Source of the DNA: Pseudarthrobacter oxydans
GTDB lineage: Bacteria; Actinomycetota; Actinomycetes; Actinomycetales; Micrococcaceae
Length of the DNA: 64,000 bases
Reading direction: 5' to 3'
Assembly: GCF_013314975.1 (NCBI RefSeq)
Contig: NZ_JABTYH010000015.1
Coordinates: forward strand, 1 to 64,000
Shown here: in pieces, positions 1 through 9,167 of the stretch
Layout: each line of letters begins with the position of its first letter
Position numbering within the stretch: position 1 is the first letter of the stretch
Program-made: the position numbers and the translations under genes
The notes under the pieces: model-generated
Database searches by the model: none
The model's input: only the letters and a program-made list of their open reading frames with translations
Told to the model about the DNA's origin: nothing

Positions 1-1
1 T

Positions 2-136
2 GCCGGCGCCCTGGCCAGCGACCTCGGCCAACAACTCTCCCTCGCCCTGGACTCCACCAGCACCGACGGCCTGGACCTCACCTCCAAAGAAGCCGGCAGC
101 ACCACCGCACCCAAACTCGTCCTCACCCTGAGCTAG
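2..136 (+). CDS. C-terminal end of a secreted DNRLRE/CBM96-like domain protein (partial)
   Basis: An open frame enters from the left edge and stops at TAG 134-136; about 44 residues are visible. The last residues read DLTSKEAGSTTAPKLVLTLS. The pattern '(S/K)EAG...APKLVLT' followed by an immediate stop is typical of the end of DNRLRE (CBM96-like) beta-sandwich domains, which sit at the C-terminus of secreted carbohydrate-active or surface proteins. A surface role would fit the exopolysaccharide cluster that follows, but the catalytic part lies outside the window. The domain call rests on this short tail only. Confidence 0.5.
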   Translation, partial: AGALASDLGQQLSLALDSTSTDGLDLTSKEAGSTTAPKLVLTLS

Positions 137-403
137 GCCAGGGTGAGGCGGCCCGGCTGCAGGTAACCGCAATTTCCACATTCTTACCCCCGGGCAGCCA
201 CAAGCCCCCTGTTTTATCGGACCGCGGCATCCTGCCCCGTACTAGCTTTGCAACACGCCAGAGCGGCACAGAGACACAGGAAACCCGCCGGAAAAGGGGC
301 AATCATGGCAGAAGAAAAGGTCTTTCGAATCGACCCGGCCGCACCAGGCCCTTCCGTCGCACCTGCCCATTCAGCACGTCAACCTGCAGGAGGGATCGGA
401 TCC

Positions 404-1975
404 TTGAGTAATCAGGATATTAGCGGCAGCGACGTACCAGCCGCCGGGATGGGACTGAGGGACTACGCCCGCGTCGCGAGGACGTACTGGAAGCACATTG
501 CGGTCGTGACCCTGATCGTCACCCTGCTGGCCACGGCGTGGAGCACGTTCCGCCCCCGCATCTATGCCGCCGAAGCCAGCGCAGTTGTTATTGCGGTGGG
601 AACCGACAACGTCAGCAGCCTGCTGGCCGGCGACACCCTGGCCAAAGCAAGGGCAAAGAACTACAAGTCATTGGCTGAATCCCGGCTCGTGGCGGACAAC
701 GTACGCCTGTCCACCGGGCTAAGCATGTCCAGTGATGCCCTGCTGGGCGCCATCTCCGTGTCCGTGCCCCGCGACACTGCTGAAATCCGGATCACGGCAG
801 AGTCGCCGGATCCCACCATTGCCCAGAAGGTTGCGGACGCCTGGATCGTCGAGCTGAGCAAGCAGGTCCAGGAAAGGGAGAAAGCCGCCACTGCCGCTTC
901 GGGCGAGGCCCTCGAGGCAGTCACGCCGCCGCTCTCCCTTGTACCGCTGGATCCAGCAGCCCTGCCAACCACACCCGTCTCGCCCGGCGTCGCTATGACA
1001 GCTGTGTACGGGGCAGCATTGGGCCTCCTCCTGGCCTACGCTTCCGCACTCCTTCGCGACCGCCTGGACCGCCGCCTGCATTCCGCGGCTGAAGTGGAAC
1101 ATCTCTTCTCCGTACCGGTCATCGGCGCCCTCCCGGTCGACCTCCGGCTGACGGGCGAGAACAAGGTCCTGGGAGGCGTCCCAGCCGCTCCCACGCCCGG
1201 TTCACGGGCACAGAGCCCTGCCTTCGCCGAGGCGCTCCGCGAACTCCGCACCAACCTGACGTTCCTTGACGTCGACAACCCGCCCCGGATCATCGTCGTC
1301 ACGAGCTCGGTGAGCGGGGAAGGCAAATCAACTATTGCAGCCAACCTGGCCTCCGCGATGTCGGCCGGAGGGGAACAGGTCATCGTTGTCGACGGCGACC
1401 TGCGGCACCCCAGCATGGCCAAGATCTTCGACGTAATTCCAGGAATTGGCATTACCGACGTCCTCACCGGAAAAGCAGAGGTAGATGACGTGCTCCAGCA
1501 ACGGAGCGATCTGCCCAACCTGTCGATTTTGGGCTCCGGCCGGATCCCGCCCAATCCCACAGAGCTCCTCGGCTCGCATGCCATGAAGCAGCTGATCGAA
1601 TCCCTGTCCGAAAAGGGCATCGTGATCATTGACGCCCCGCCGCTGCTGCCAGTGACTGATGCCGTGCTCCTTGCCAGGATCGCGGACGGCGCCATTGTGG
1701 TTGTCAGGGCTGGCCGGACAACCAAGGACCAGCTGACAAAGTCGCTGGGGAACATCCGGAAGGTGCATGGAGCCGTTCTTGGAACCCTTCTGAACTGCGT
1801 GCCGGCAAAGGAGTTTGACGGCTACTCGTACTACTCCTCGGATCCTGAATCTGCGGACAGCGATCCGTCCGGGGACGACGCGGACGACTCACCCGTAGTG
1901 ATTGAGCCCGAAAGCCCCCCTGCATTCCGTGGTTCCAGCAGGGAACAGACTTCGCGGAGCGTCACTTCCTACTAG
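404..1975 (+). CDS. Wzz-type chain-length determinant fused to CpsD/BY-kinase-like ATPase
   Basis: This protein controls polymerisation and export of exopolysaccharide at the membrane. An N-terminal Wzz-like domain is bracketed by two membrane segments (about residues 30-48 and 196-216 from the TTG start). The cytoplasmic ATPase follows, with Walker A SGEGKST near 305, Walker A' VVDGDLR near 328 and Walker B VIIDAPPLL around Asp410. A short tyrosine cluster (GYSYYSS, about 473-479) precedes an acidic tail and could be the autophosphorylation site of a bacterial tyrosine kinase. I chose TTG at 404 because AGGAGG lies nine bases upstream. The stretch from ATG 305 to 403 has low GC at third positions, unlike the rest of the gene. 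ATG 305 (556 aa) and 248 are alternative starts. It is the first complete gene of the cluster. Confidence 0.88.
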   Translation: MSNQDISGSDVPAAGMGLRDYARVARTYWKHIAVVTLIVTLLATAWSTFRPRIYAAEASAVVIAVGTDNVSSLLAGDTLAKARAKNYKSLAESRLVADNVRLSTGLSMSSDALLGAISVSVPRDTAEIRITAESPDPTIAQKVADAWIVELSKQVQEREKAATAASGEALEAVTPPLSLVPLDPAALPTTPVSPGVAMTAVYGAALGLLLAYASALLRDRLDRRLHSAAEVEHLFSVPVIGALPVDLRLTGENKVLGGVPAAPTPGSRAQSPAFAEALRELRTNLTFLDVDNPPRIIVVTSSVSGEGKSTIAANLASAMSAGGEQVIVVDGDLRHPSMAKIFDVIPGIGITDVLTGKAEVDDVLQQRSDLPNLSILGSGRIPPNPTELLGSHAMKQLIESLSEKGIVIIDAPPLLPVTDAVLLARIADGAIVVVRAGRTTKDQLTKSLGNIRKVHGAVLGTLLNCVPAKEFDGYSYYSSDPESADSDPSGDDADDSPVVIEPESPPAFRGSSREQTSRSVTSY

Positions 1976-2067
1976 GCACCATCCACCGCCTGCAGCTGCC
2001 ACGTGCGCCCTATCCGAGCCAACCCGGTCACGCGCGCACGGGCCGACACACTCATCTAGGAGAACCC

Positions 2068-3201
2068 ATGTCCAAGTCTGTCGTCGTCATCGGGACACGC
2101 GGCTACCCAAGTTACTATGGCGGCTTTGAGACTGCAGTCCGGCGCCTGGCACCATTCCTCGCCGATGCCGGCTGGGACGTCAACGTCTACTGCCGGGCAG
2201 GCCAAACCAAGGACGACGACGAGGCACGCGACCCCCGCATCCGAACCACCAGGACAGTGGGGCTTGAGAGCAAGTCGCTGAGCACCCTCTCCTTCGGGCT
2301 GTCTTCGGTCCTCCACGCCCTGTGGCACAAGCCCCAGGTGGCACTCGTCATGAACGTTGCCAACGGCTTTTTCCTGCCGCTGCTGAAGCTTCGCGGGATA
2401 CCAACCGTGGTGAACGTGGACGGAATCGAGTGGGAACGCGCCAAGTGGAACCGCTTCGCCAAGTTCGTCTTCCGGCTGGGCGCCCGGCTGACGGCCCGTT
2501 ACGGCACCATCCTGATCAGCGACTCCCTGGAGATCCAGCGCCGCTGGAAGCGGGACTTCGGGCGCAAGAGCGTCTTCATTCCTTACGGCGCCAACCTCGC
2601 CAGCCCCAGCGAGGTTGTTCCTGGCCTCGAACCGGAATCCTATGTGCTCATGGTGGCCCGGTTTGTTCCCGAGAACACGGTGTCTGAGTTTTTCCAGGCA
2701 GCTGAACGCCTGGCGGAGCAACATCCTGTGGTGATCGTGGGATCCAGCGGATATGGCGGGCCGCTGGATGAGGCCGCCCAGCGGCTGGGTGAACATCCCA
2801 ACGTCCAGTGGCTCGGCCACGTCAGTGATGACAAGAAGCTCCTCTCACTCTGGCATCATGCCGGAGCGTATTTCCACGGCCACAGCGTAGGCGGGACCAA
2901 TCCAGCCCTGGTCCAGGCGATGGCCTGCGGAGCACCGGTCGTTGCCCGGCAGACGCCATACAACGCCGAGGTCCTGCGGGCGGATGAGCACCTGGTGGCA
3001 CCGGATCCGCTTGCCATCGAGAGCGCATTGCGGCGCATGCTGACTGACCACGATCTGCGGGCGAAGGCCCGGGCAGCAAACCAGGCCCGCGCAGCCACCC
3101 ATTATGACTGGGACGATGTGTGCCGGAGATATGAACTGACACTCCAGGAAGCGGTCCTGGGGGAGAAGGCGGCCAAGATCGGCAGCGAGGTGCGTCAATG
3201 A
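2068..3201 (+). CDS. GT4 glycosyltransferase of the DUF1972 type
   Basis: A 377-residue cytoplasmic glycosyltransferase that probably adds a sugar to the lipid-linked repeat unit. The N-terminus carries the DUF1972 hallmark GTRGYPSYYGGFE (residues 9-21). The C-terminal GT-B domain has HSVGGTNPALVQAMACGAPVV, the usual nucleotide-sugar binding region. Some DUF1972 members are rhamnosyltransferases (for example pneumococcal Cps2T), but the substrate here cannot be read from sequence. The start has a clear TAGGAGAA ribosome site. The stop overlaps the next gene by four bases (ATGA), which indicates translational coupling. Confidence 0.85.
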   Translation: MSKSVVVIGTRGYPSYYGGFETAVRRLAPFLADAGWDVNVYCRAGQTKDDDEARDPRIRTTRTVGLESKSLSTLSFGLSSVLHALWHKPQVALVMNVANGFFLPLLKLRGIPTVVNVDGIEWERAKWNRFAKFVFRLGARLTARYGTILISDSLEIQRRWKRDFGRKSVFIPYGANLASPSEVVPGLEPESYVLMVARFVPENTVSEFFQAAERLAEQHPVVIVGSSGYGGPLDEAAQRLGEHPNVQWLGHVSDDKKLLSLWHHAGAYFHGHSVGGTNPALVQAMACGAPVVARQTPYNAEVLRADEHLVAPDPLAIESALRRMLTDHDLRAKARAANQARAATHYDWDDVCRRYELTLQEAVLGEKAAKIGSEVRQ

Positions 3202-4289
3202 CCTTTGGATTACGCCCGAGCGCACCTGAATCAGCCGGACAAATATGCAGCGGAACCCCCCGAATACTGGTCTTGAATCCCCTGGGAGTGGCCTTAAGCC
3301 ATTACACCGAGGCACTTTTGCATCAATTAGCCGATGCCGGAATAGAAACAGAATTGTTTTCCATTACCGAACCTTCCCAGTCCGGTAAAAGCCGTTTTCA
3401 GTGGCTCGGCGCATATACCGCAATGCTTTATGCTGCGGGACGGCGGACACGAAAAAGGAATTCACCTGAAAGGGTGCTCCTCACGTGGCCGGTTCTGGGG
3501 TTCCTGGACCTCCTGATGATGAAAGTCCTTTGCGGCGACTCAGGGGTTGTTATTTACCACGATCCACAACCGCTCGTCCGGTCCGTGGGCAGCAGCCCCC
3601 TGGTGGCGGGCCTCGTTCGACGGGTGAAGAAGCGGCCCGGAACGGTGGTACACAGCGATGAAGCTGCCCAGGCCATGGACGCCGTCGGACTCACCGGGGG
3701 CCTGGCGCAGGTGCCCCATCCAATGCTTCCCCCGGCCGGAGCAGCCAAGGACGCCGCCTTTGGCGGGCAGTCCGGGAAAAGGCCACGGGTTCGCGTGCTG
3801 GGCCAGTACAAGGCCGACCGGGACATTGACCTCCTGAAATCACTGGCCGGCAGGCTTGGCCCGAAATGCGACCTCGACATAGTGGGCCGTGGCTGGCCTC
3901 CCGTCGAGGGTTGGCATGTCGATGCCCGCTTCGTCCCGGAGGACGAGCTGGAGGAACTGATCGTCTCCAGCGACACCATAGTCATCCCGTATAAACGCTT
4001 CTACCAAAGCGGCATAGCCATGCGCGCTCTTGAACACGGCGTTCCGATTGTCGGTCGCGTCGGGACGAGCCTTGAGAAACTGTACGGACCGCAATCACGG
4101 CTCCTGGTCGCGGCGGACCACGTGGTGCCCGGCCAGGAGGTCGAGGCGTGGGCAGCCGCCATCGAGTATGCAATGGGCCAAGGAAGAACCGAAACGGTCC
4201 TCGCGGCCAAACTCTTTCATGAGGAGGCGTCCGAGAGCTGGCGCGCCTTCGGCCGCCGCATGCTGGCCGAAGGATTTGCCAGGGGCTGA
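3198..4289 (+). CDS. Glycosyltransferase, exopolysaccharide cluster
   Basis: A 363-residue protein with two Rossmann-like halves. The front half (MTFGLRPSAP..., then RILVLNPLGVALSHYTEALLHQL) looks like the acceptor domain of a GT-B enzyme. The rear half (VRVLGQYKADRDIDLLKSL, IVIPYKRFYQSGIAMRALEHG) looks like the donor domain. The segment IPYKRFYQSGIAMRALEHGVPIV corresponds to the E/S-rich donor-sugar motif of GT4 enzymes. Its ATG overlaps the upstream gene by four bases, so the two are co-translated. Roughly 3230-3560 is noticeably richer in A/T than the rest, which suggests an independently acquired or weakly expressed 5' part. The family is reasonably sure; the substrate is unknown. Confidence 0.75.
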   Translation: MTFGLRPSAPESAGQICSGTPRILVLNPLGVALSHYTEALLHQLADAGIETELFSITEPSQSGKSRFQWLGAYTAMLYAAGRRTRKRNSPERVLLTWPVLGFLDLLMMKVLCGDSGVVIYHDPQPLVRSVGSSPLVAGLVRRVKKRPGTVVHSDEAAQAMDAVGLTGGLAQVPHPMLPPAGAAKDAAFGGQSGKRPRVRVLGQYKADRDIDLLKSLAGRLGPKCDLDIVGRGWPPVEGWHVDARFVPEDELEELIVSSDTIVIPYKRFYQSGIAMRALEHGVPIVGRVGTSLEKLYGPQSRLLVAADHVVPGQEVEAWAAAIEYAMGQGRTETVLAAKLFHEEASESWRAFGRRMLAEGFARG

Positions 4290-4317
4290 CCCGGCCTTCC
4301 TGCAGGAGAATACCCGC

Positions 4318-4659
4318 ATGACGAAGTTCCTGATCTCGTTCCCCAGTGACGCCATGGTGGTCCCCGCCGAGGACTTCGAGGCGGTGGTCGAAGCCGCGCA
4401 CGCCGTCATCGGCGAGGCCAAGGCGGCGGGCGTGTACGTCTTCGGCGGCGGGATCGATGAGAACGTGGCACCCATGCGCGTGGCCGGTGACGGCACCGTC
4501 ACAGAGGGCACGTACCCAGGCCATGCAGTACCCGACGGCGGCTACACGGTCCTCGAGCTGCCCTCCAGGGAAGTGGCCTTTGAATGGGCTGCCAAGATCG
4601 CCGTCGCCTGCCGCTGCCCCCAGGAGGTCCGGCATTTCCAGTACGACCCCGAGAGCTGA
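4318..4659 (+). CDS. YCII-related (DGPF-type) small protein
   Basis: A 113-residue soluble protein, MTKFLISFPSDAMVV..., with a ferredoxin-like alpha/beta pattern. It contains GGGIDENVAPMRV and ends in the characteristic VLELPSREVAFEWAAKIA...VRHFQYDPES. YCII/DGPF-domain proteins are of uncertain biochemical function; some sit beside sigma factors as putative regulators or enzymes. GCAGGAG lies nine bases before ATG 4318. It follows the glycosyltransferase by 28 bases on the same strand, so it may be co-transcribed, but nothing in it suggests a polysaccharide role. It may simply be a passenger. Confidence 0.75.
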   Translation: MTKFLISFPSDAMVVPAEDFEAVVEAAHAVIGEAKAAGVYVFGGGIDENVAPMRVAGDGTVTEGTYPGHAVPDGGYTVLELPSREVAFEWAAKIAVACRCPQEVRHFQYDPES

Positions 4660-4729
4660 CGGAGGCTCCCCTGCACTGCGGGGCCGCCGACGCTGGTGCA
4701 GCGGTATGCCGCGCTCCAGCCTCGGAGCC

Positions 4730-6148
4730 TTACCGCCGCGACGTCGACCGCTGCCGGGACACGAAGCGCGGACCCATGACCGCAGGCACGGACCTCACTT
4801 GCGGCCTCAGGGGTACCGTCATGGCCACCACCGATCCCACGGTCAACCAGAGGACGGGGGTGGATGCCATGGAGGAGGCGGACTCCGAAGAAGCGACAGT
4901 AAGCAGGAAGCCCACGGCCAGCCACACAGGCAGGCTCTGCGTCCGCGGAACCCGGCGGAGGAGCTTTCCGAGGTGGATCAGAAGCAGGAGGGCGGCAGCA
5001 ATCATGGGCCAGCCGATCCACGCGAAATACAGCCCCAGCAGGCTCTCACTGCCCACACCAGTGGATGCGCCTTCAAGCGCGGCCTGGTAGCCGGTTGTGC
5101 CGAAGCCCAGGCCTGCCGGCGACTGCAGGCCAAGCATGAAACCGGACAACAGGCCATCCGAATGGCTGGCGGTGTTGCCCTGTTCAATGAAGGTGCTGAA
5201 CAAGTACCCCCCAAGGCCGAGGCCTACAAGAATGCCCGCGTACTTCCCCACCTTGGTCCAGATGAAGTAGATCACGGTGACCACAAGGAAAATCAATATG
5301 CCTGCCCGGGCATATGCAAAGAACAGGGTGGCGCCGATGGCAGCAAGCATTGCAAGCCGCGCGAAACTCCTGAGCCTTGCGACGGCAGCAAAGGCACCGA
5401 GCCCAAGCAGGAAGCCCATGACGGGAGGGTTCATGAAGGGACCGCCAGGACGGAAGGTGAGGTCACCGTTGGACACTCCGTCCGCGAAGTAAGCCGGCGG
5501 CAAACCCATGCGCATACTGCGGGGGTTCCCGCCCACAACGTTGACGTGGTACCAGGACGGGTCAAGGAGGGGCGCCTGCATGACTTCCTCAGCCAGGGCC
5601 CAAGCCACGGTCAACCCGGCTAACAGCAGCAGGTAGGCGCTGATCTTCCGCCATTTGATGTCGTCCCGGTAGACGAAACCGGCGAACACCAGGCCAAGCG
5701 GCATGAGTACCTGTCGCGCCTGGGCAATGCCGATGTCCGCATCCGGTGATCGGATGAATCCGATACCCACCAGGATGACCAGCAGCAGCATCATCCCAAG
5801 CGCCTTGTGCAGGCGCTTGTCCTGGGAGCTGAAGGCCCTGATAACGGCGGCTGCAACAAGAACCGCCGCAGGCACGTCATCCAGGTACTGGAAGGCATCA
5901 GACCTGGTGAGGGTGATGAGCGGCGCCTGCGACCAGCCGGCCGCAATGACCAGCAGGATCAGTACATGGTAGGAGCGCCCAAGGATCAGTACCAGACTGA
6001 TCACGGCGGAAGCGGTAACAACGAAAGGCAGTAGCACGAGTTGGTCGTCCCTCTCGAGATTGCTGCAACGCCTCCAGAATCGCTGCAATGCAGGGTCAAG
6101 CCCCGGAATCATCCGGACAGGTTTCAATACCCGCAGTATCGCAAGCAT
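4730..6148 (-). CDS. Wzy/O-antigen ligase-like polysaccharide polymerase
   Basis: A 472-residue integral membrane protein with about twelve hydrophobic segments. A larger polar loop in the middle (about residues 195-235) contains LDPSWYHVNVVGGNPRSMRMG. This architecture, with one big periplasmic loop carrying scattered Arg residues, is typical of Wzy polymerases and O-antigen ligases. It is expected to join undecaprenyl-linked repeat units outside the membrane. No strong ribosome site is visible before ATG 6148. It is transcribed in the same direction as the glycosyltransferase upstream (6248-7384) with a gap of about 100 bases. A second Wzy-like gene lies at 9445-10920; which one is the main polymerase cannot be told from sequence. 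Confidence 0.78.
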   Translation of the reverse strand: MLAILRVLKPVRMIPGLDPALQRFWRRCSNLERDDQLVLLPFVVTASAVISLVLILGRSYHVLILLVIAAGWSQAPLITLTRSDAFQYLDDVPAAVLVAAAVIRAFSSQDKRLHKALGMMLLLVILVGIGFIRSPDADIGIAQARQVLMPLGLVFAGFVYRDDIKWRKISAYLLLLAGLTVAWALAEEVMQAPLLDPSWYHVNVVGGNPRSMRMGLPPAYFADGVSNGDLTFRPGGPFMNPPVMGFLLGLGAFAAVARLRSFARLAMLAAIGATLFFAYARAGILIFLVVTVIYFIWTKVGKYAGILVGLGLGGYLFSTFIEQGNTASHSDGLLSGFMLGLQSPAGLGFGTTGYQAALEGASTGVGSESLLGLYFAWIGWPMIAAALLLLIHLGKLLRRVPRTQSLPVWLAVGFLLTVASSESASSMASTPVLWLTVGSVVAMTVPLRPQVRSVPAVMGPRFVSRQRSTSRR

Positions 6149-6247
6149 CGCGTGTGACGGAATCCGTCGTTCCTCACGCTAGGCCGACCAGCATCTCCCA
6201 ACAAGTGCCAGGCCGCGAGTATGTGGATACCCACAACCGGCTGTGCG

Positions 6248-7384
6248 TCATGAACCTCCCCCGATGACCGCCTCTCTCCAGCAGGCCAGGTACGGCGCGG
6301 CAGCCAACGCGACAGTCCGCCCGGTCTGCAGCGCCGTTATCTGGCGGTCGAGGCGTTCCAGCTCGGTCGAATCGGTGATGGTCCTGTGGGCAGCCTCTGC
6401 CAGTTCCCGGACGGAGGCGGGAACCACGATCAGCCCGCCGGCCTTGGATGCTTCCCCCAGCGTTCCGGAGTCGAATCCGATCACGGGGGTGCGGTAGGCG
6501 AAGGCCCTTGAGGCCACTCCGGAGGCAGGCAGGATATTGCCGTAAAAGCGGCTCGTCTTGTCATAGGGCAGGAGGATGGCCCTCACGGATTCAAAGAAGG
6601 CGTCCTCCTGCCGCCCCTCGACCGCTCCCAGGATGGTGACTCCGGGGATCGGTGGCAGCTGTTCGGTTCCCCTGCCGGCCACGCGGATTTCGACGTCCGG
6701 CGGGAGTTCGCGACGAAGCTCGACCAGCCTGTCGAAGCCTTTGCCTTTGGAGGCGTGGCCGTAGAGTCCTACCGCCAGAGGACGCTGGGAAGCAGGCTTC
6801 AGGGCAGGCCTGGGCGGCACGAAGTGCCAGGTGCTGAGCACCCGGCAAGCGGGAAAAGTTTGCCGAAGCGCTGCCGCGCCGGCTTCACTGAGCGCAAACA
6901 GGGTGGTGTCCCGCAACAGCCACCGTTCCAGCCGGGCACTGACAGGGCGCAGCGGGAGATGGATGCCGTGGTGCAGCAGCTTGCTCCGGGCCACCCACTT
7001 GAAGCGGAAAGGCCACCACGCGGCCAGCGGGGGGTCATGCACGGTGGCCGTTGTGGCGACGTCCCGCGAGCGGCCTGCCAGAAGCCAAAAGGGACCCAGC
7101 GACGCCGCTGACAACTCGAAGTGAACCACCACCCGGCCGGCGGCGAGTGATTCCTTCACGGCCACGGAGAGCCTGCGCCGGTCACGGAACACGTCAAGGA
7201 GCCGTACGTTGCCCGGTCCCGCAGTCCTGATTTCGCGGAATGCCGAAAAGTTGGGCACAGCCGCGGCGATGAACTCTTCCGCATAGTCGCCGACTCCACC
7301 CGAACTTATACGGGGTGCCACCAGAATGAGTGTGGCGGGAATTGGAGAAGCATTAGATACAGGCACTGCGTCTGAATTAGCCAC
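6248..7384 (-). CDS. Glycosyltransferase (GT4-like), exopolysaccharide cluster
   Basis: About 378 residues with a GT-B layout. The N-terminus has ATLILVAPRISSGGVGDYAEEF, the glycine-rich acceptor-domain loop. The C-terminal half reads LAVGLYGHASKGKGFDRLVEL and continues to AILLPYDKTSRFYGNILPASGVASRAFAYRTPVIG, the region that binds the nucleotide sugar. The open frame extends to a TTG at 7405. I prefer GTG 7384 because GGAG lies just upstream of it and the extra residues (VQKRSN) look unlike a domain start. It is divergent from the flippase gene, with a 300-base A/T-rich region between them. The specific sugar is unknown. Confidence 0.75.
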   Translation of the reverse strand: MANSDAVPVSNASPIPATLILVAPRISSGGVGDYAEEFIAAAVPNFSAFREIRTAGPGNVRLLDVFRDRRRLSVAVKESLAAGRVVVHFELSAASLGPFWLLAGRSRDVATTATVHDPPLAAWWPFRFKWVARSKLLHHGIHLPLRPVSARLERWLLRDTTLFALSEAGAAALRQTFPACRVLSTWHFVPPRPALKPASQRPLAVGLYGHASKGKGFDRLVELRRELPPDVEIRVAGRGTEQLPPIPGVTILGAVEGRQEDAFFESVRAILLPYDKTSRFYGNILPASGVASRAFAYRTPVIGFDSGTLGEASKAGGLIVVPASVRELAEAAHRTITDSTELERLDRQITALQTGRTVALAAAPYLACWREAVIGGGS

Positions 7385-7682
7385 GTTACTCCGCTTTTGC
7401 ACCAAAGGGACGAAAAACTATTCGGCATGGACCTTGGAAATTATCACTAAGGATGCGTCCGGCCTTCACTACAGTATGCACCAGCACCCAGGGGACAAAC
7501 CGGAAAATTGAGCAAACAATTCGTTTTCCCCCTTCCGTCCACCCGGATCGCCGGAAGACCGGTCTCCCGATGCCCGGAAACAATATTTAGCTCAATAACT
7601 GCTCAATTACGGTGAATTCCTCCCACCGGTCCGCACCCAGACAGTAAACTTCTGCAAAGAGGCCACAGGAAGGCTCCAACCC
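7385..7682. promoter_or_regulatory. Divergent A/T-rich intergenic region with GCTCAAT repeats
   Basis: This gap between the minus-strand glycosyltransferase and the plus-strand flippase is clearly richer in A/T than its surroundings. It holds the heptamer GCTCAAT at 7590-7596 and again at 7601-7607, spaced one helical turn (11 bp), and inverted as ATTGAGC at 7507-7513. The inverted copy is part of TTGAGCAAACA (7508-7518), which differs by one base from TTGAGCAAATA at 14226-14236 upstream of the LAL regulator. This looks like a shared regulator site or promoter element, but no protein can be assigned. No gene is visible here. Confidence 0.4.
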
Positions 7683-9152
7683 ATGACGAACGTTGCTGGT
7701 GGACTTGCCCGTGTCGGTTTCCGGGGCGCGGTGTGGCAGGGGCTTGCCCTGGTGGGCGGGAAGGCGATCGTCCTCATAACGACGATCGTGCTGGCACGCC
7801 TCCTGTCGCCTGAACAGTATGGCCTCGTGGCCGCGGCACTGGTCCTCATGGCCTACGTCGAGACCGTTGCCGATGCCGGCGTCGCTCAGGCCCTGGTCTA
7901 TCTGCCTGCCTCCGGCGTCGCGGCCCGCTCGGCGCTGCTGGTTTCAGTGGTTCTTGGTTCATCCCTGGCCCTCCTGACGTTCTTCTCGGCGCCATGGATC
8001 GCCGGGCTTTTCCAGCTGCCGGACGTGGGCCCCCTGGTACAGGTGCTGTCCATCGCAGTCCTGGCAACGTCGCTGGGTGCGGTTCCAGAAGCCCTGCTGC
8101 GACGCGACCTTCTGTTCAGGCGGCTGGCGGTTGCCCCGATTGTCCGGGCGCTCGTCACGGGAGTACTGAGCCTGGTCCTCGCCTTCGCAGGGTACGGTGC
8201 CTTCTCGCTCGCGGCGGGCACCGCGGCAGGGGCGGTTGCGTACGCAGCCACGTGCTGGTGGCTTGTCCGCAAGGGCGCTCCCTGGCAGATCTGGCGCGTG
8301 GCCAAAGACGCCCTCCGGGCAAACCTCAAATTCGGCGTTCCCGTGGCAGGCAGCAATCTCCTGGCACGGCTGATCTTCGACATCGACTATGTGATCATCG
8401 GCGTGATCCTTGGCGCCCAGGCCCTTGGTTATTACACGCTGGCCTTCAGGCTGCCCGAAGCCCTGATCATCAACGTCTTCTTTGTGCTCTCCACGGTCCT
8501 GTTCCCGCTTTACACCCAGGTGCAGCACCAGCCGGAACGGCTGCGGGACGGCTACCTGAAGGGTGTCCGTGTGCAGTCCCTGTACGGCATGACGGCGGGG
8601 GTGGGCCTGGCGGTACTGGCGCCGATTCTCGTCCCCCTGGTCTTTGGCGGCCAATGGTCCGAGTCGGTCATTCCGCTTGTCTTCCTGGCCCTGTATGCGG
8701 CAGCACGCTCCCTGGGAGCGGGCGCGAACGACGTCTACAAGGCCATCGGCCGGCCCGGCATTTCGATCACGTTCTCACTCATTCGGTTGGCAGTGCTGGT
8801 GCCGGTCCTGCTGGTGGCTGCCCAATGGGGGATCATCGCCGTTGCGTGCGCCCAGATGGCTACAGCACTTCTTTTCGCCATCGGAATGCAGACGGTGGCT
8901 GCCAAAGTGATCCACATCGGACCAAAAGCAATGCTGCGCGCTGTTTTGCCGGCCTTCGCCTGCAGCATTGCCGTGGCGGCGGCCGGAACCATCATGTTCC
9001 TGCAACCCTACTTGGGGGCTCCACTGACAGCGGCTCTGGTATTTGTGACTGCCATAGCCGCCGTGTACGGCGTCCTCCGGTGGGGATTCCCAACCCTGCA
9101 CCATGAGCTGCTGCACCTCGTTCGCCGCCGGCAGGACGCCCCGGCTGAATAG
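7683..9152 (+). CDS. Wzx-type flippase (polysaccharide transporter, MVF superfamily)
   Basis: A 489-residue protein with about 14 hydrophobic segments. The N-terminal motif (RVGFRGAVWQGLALVGGKAIVLITTIVLARLLSPEQYGLVA) is the signature of Polysacc_synt/oligosaccharide flippases. It should flip the undecaprenyl-diphosphate-linked repeat unit across the membrane. AGGAAGG lies about ten bases before ATG 7683. The mid-protein stretch FGVPVAGSNLLARLIFDIDYVIIG, in which a charged residue sits in a membrane helix, is also usual for the family. It is convergent with the second Wzy-like gene. Confidence 0.88.
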   Translation: MTNVAGGLARVGFRGAVWQGLALVGGKAIVLITTIVLARLLSPEQYGLVAAALVLMAYVETVADAGVAQALVYLPASGVAARSALLVSVVLGSSLALLTFFSAPWIAGLFQLPDVGPLVQVLSIAVLATSLGAVPEALLRRDLLFRRLAVAPIVRALVTGVLSLVLAFAGYGAFSLAAGTAAGAVAYAATCWWLVRKGAPWQIWRVAKDALRANLKFGVPVAGSNLLARLIFDIDYVIIGVILGAQALGYYTLAFRLPEALIINVFFVLSTVLFPLYTQVQHQPERLRDGYLKGVRVQSLYGMTAGVGLAVLAPILVPLVFGGQWSESVIPLVFLALYAAARSLGAGANDVYKAIGRPGISITFSLIRLAVLVPVLLVAAQWGIIAVACAQMATALLFAIGMQTVAAKVIHIGPKAMLRAVLPAFACSIAVAAAGTIMFLQPYLGAPLTAALVFVTAIAAVYGVLRWGFPTLHHELLHLVRRRQDAPAE

Positions 9153-9167
9153 GAGGGCTCGGGCAAT

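Noticed and set aside
4346-5623. 425-codon plus-strand frame opposite the Wzy-like gene
   Set aside because: Low-complexity Arg/Pro/His content and coding bias on the other strand; it is a high-GC shadow frame that also overlaps the YCII gene.
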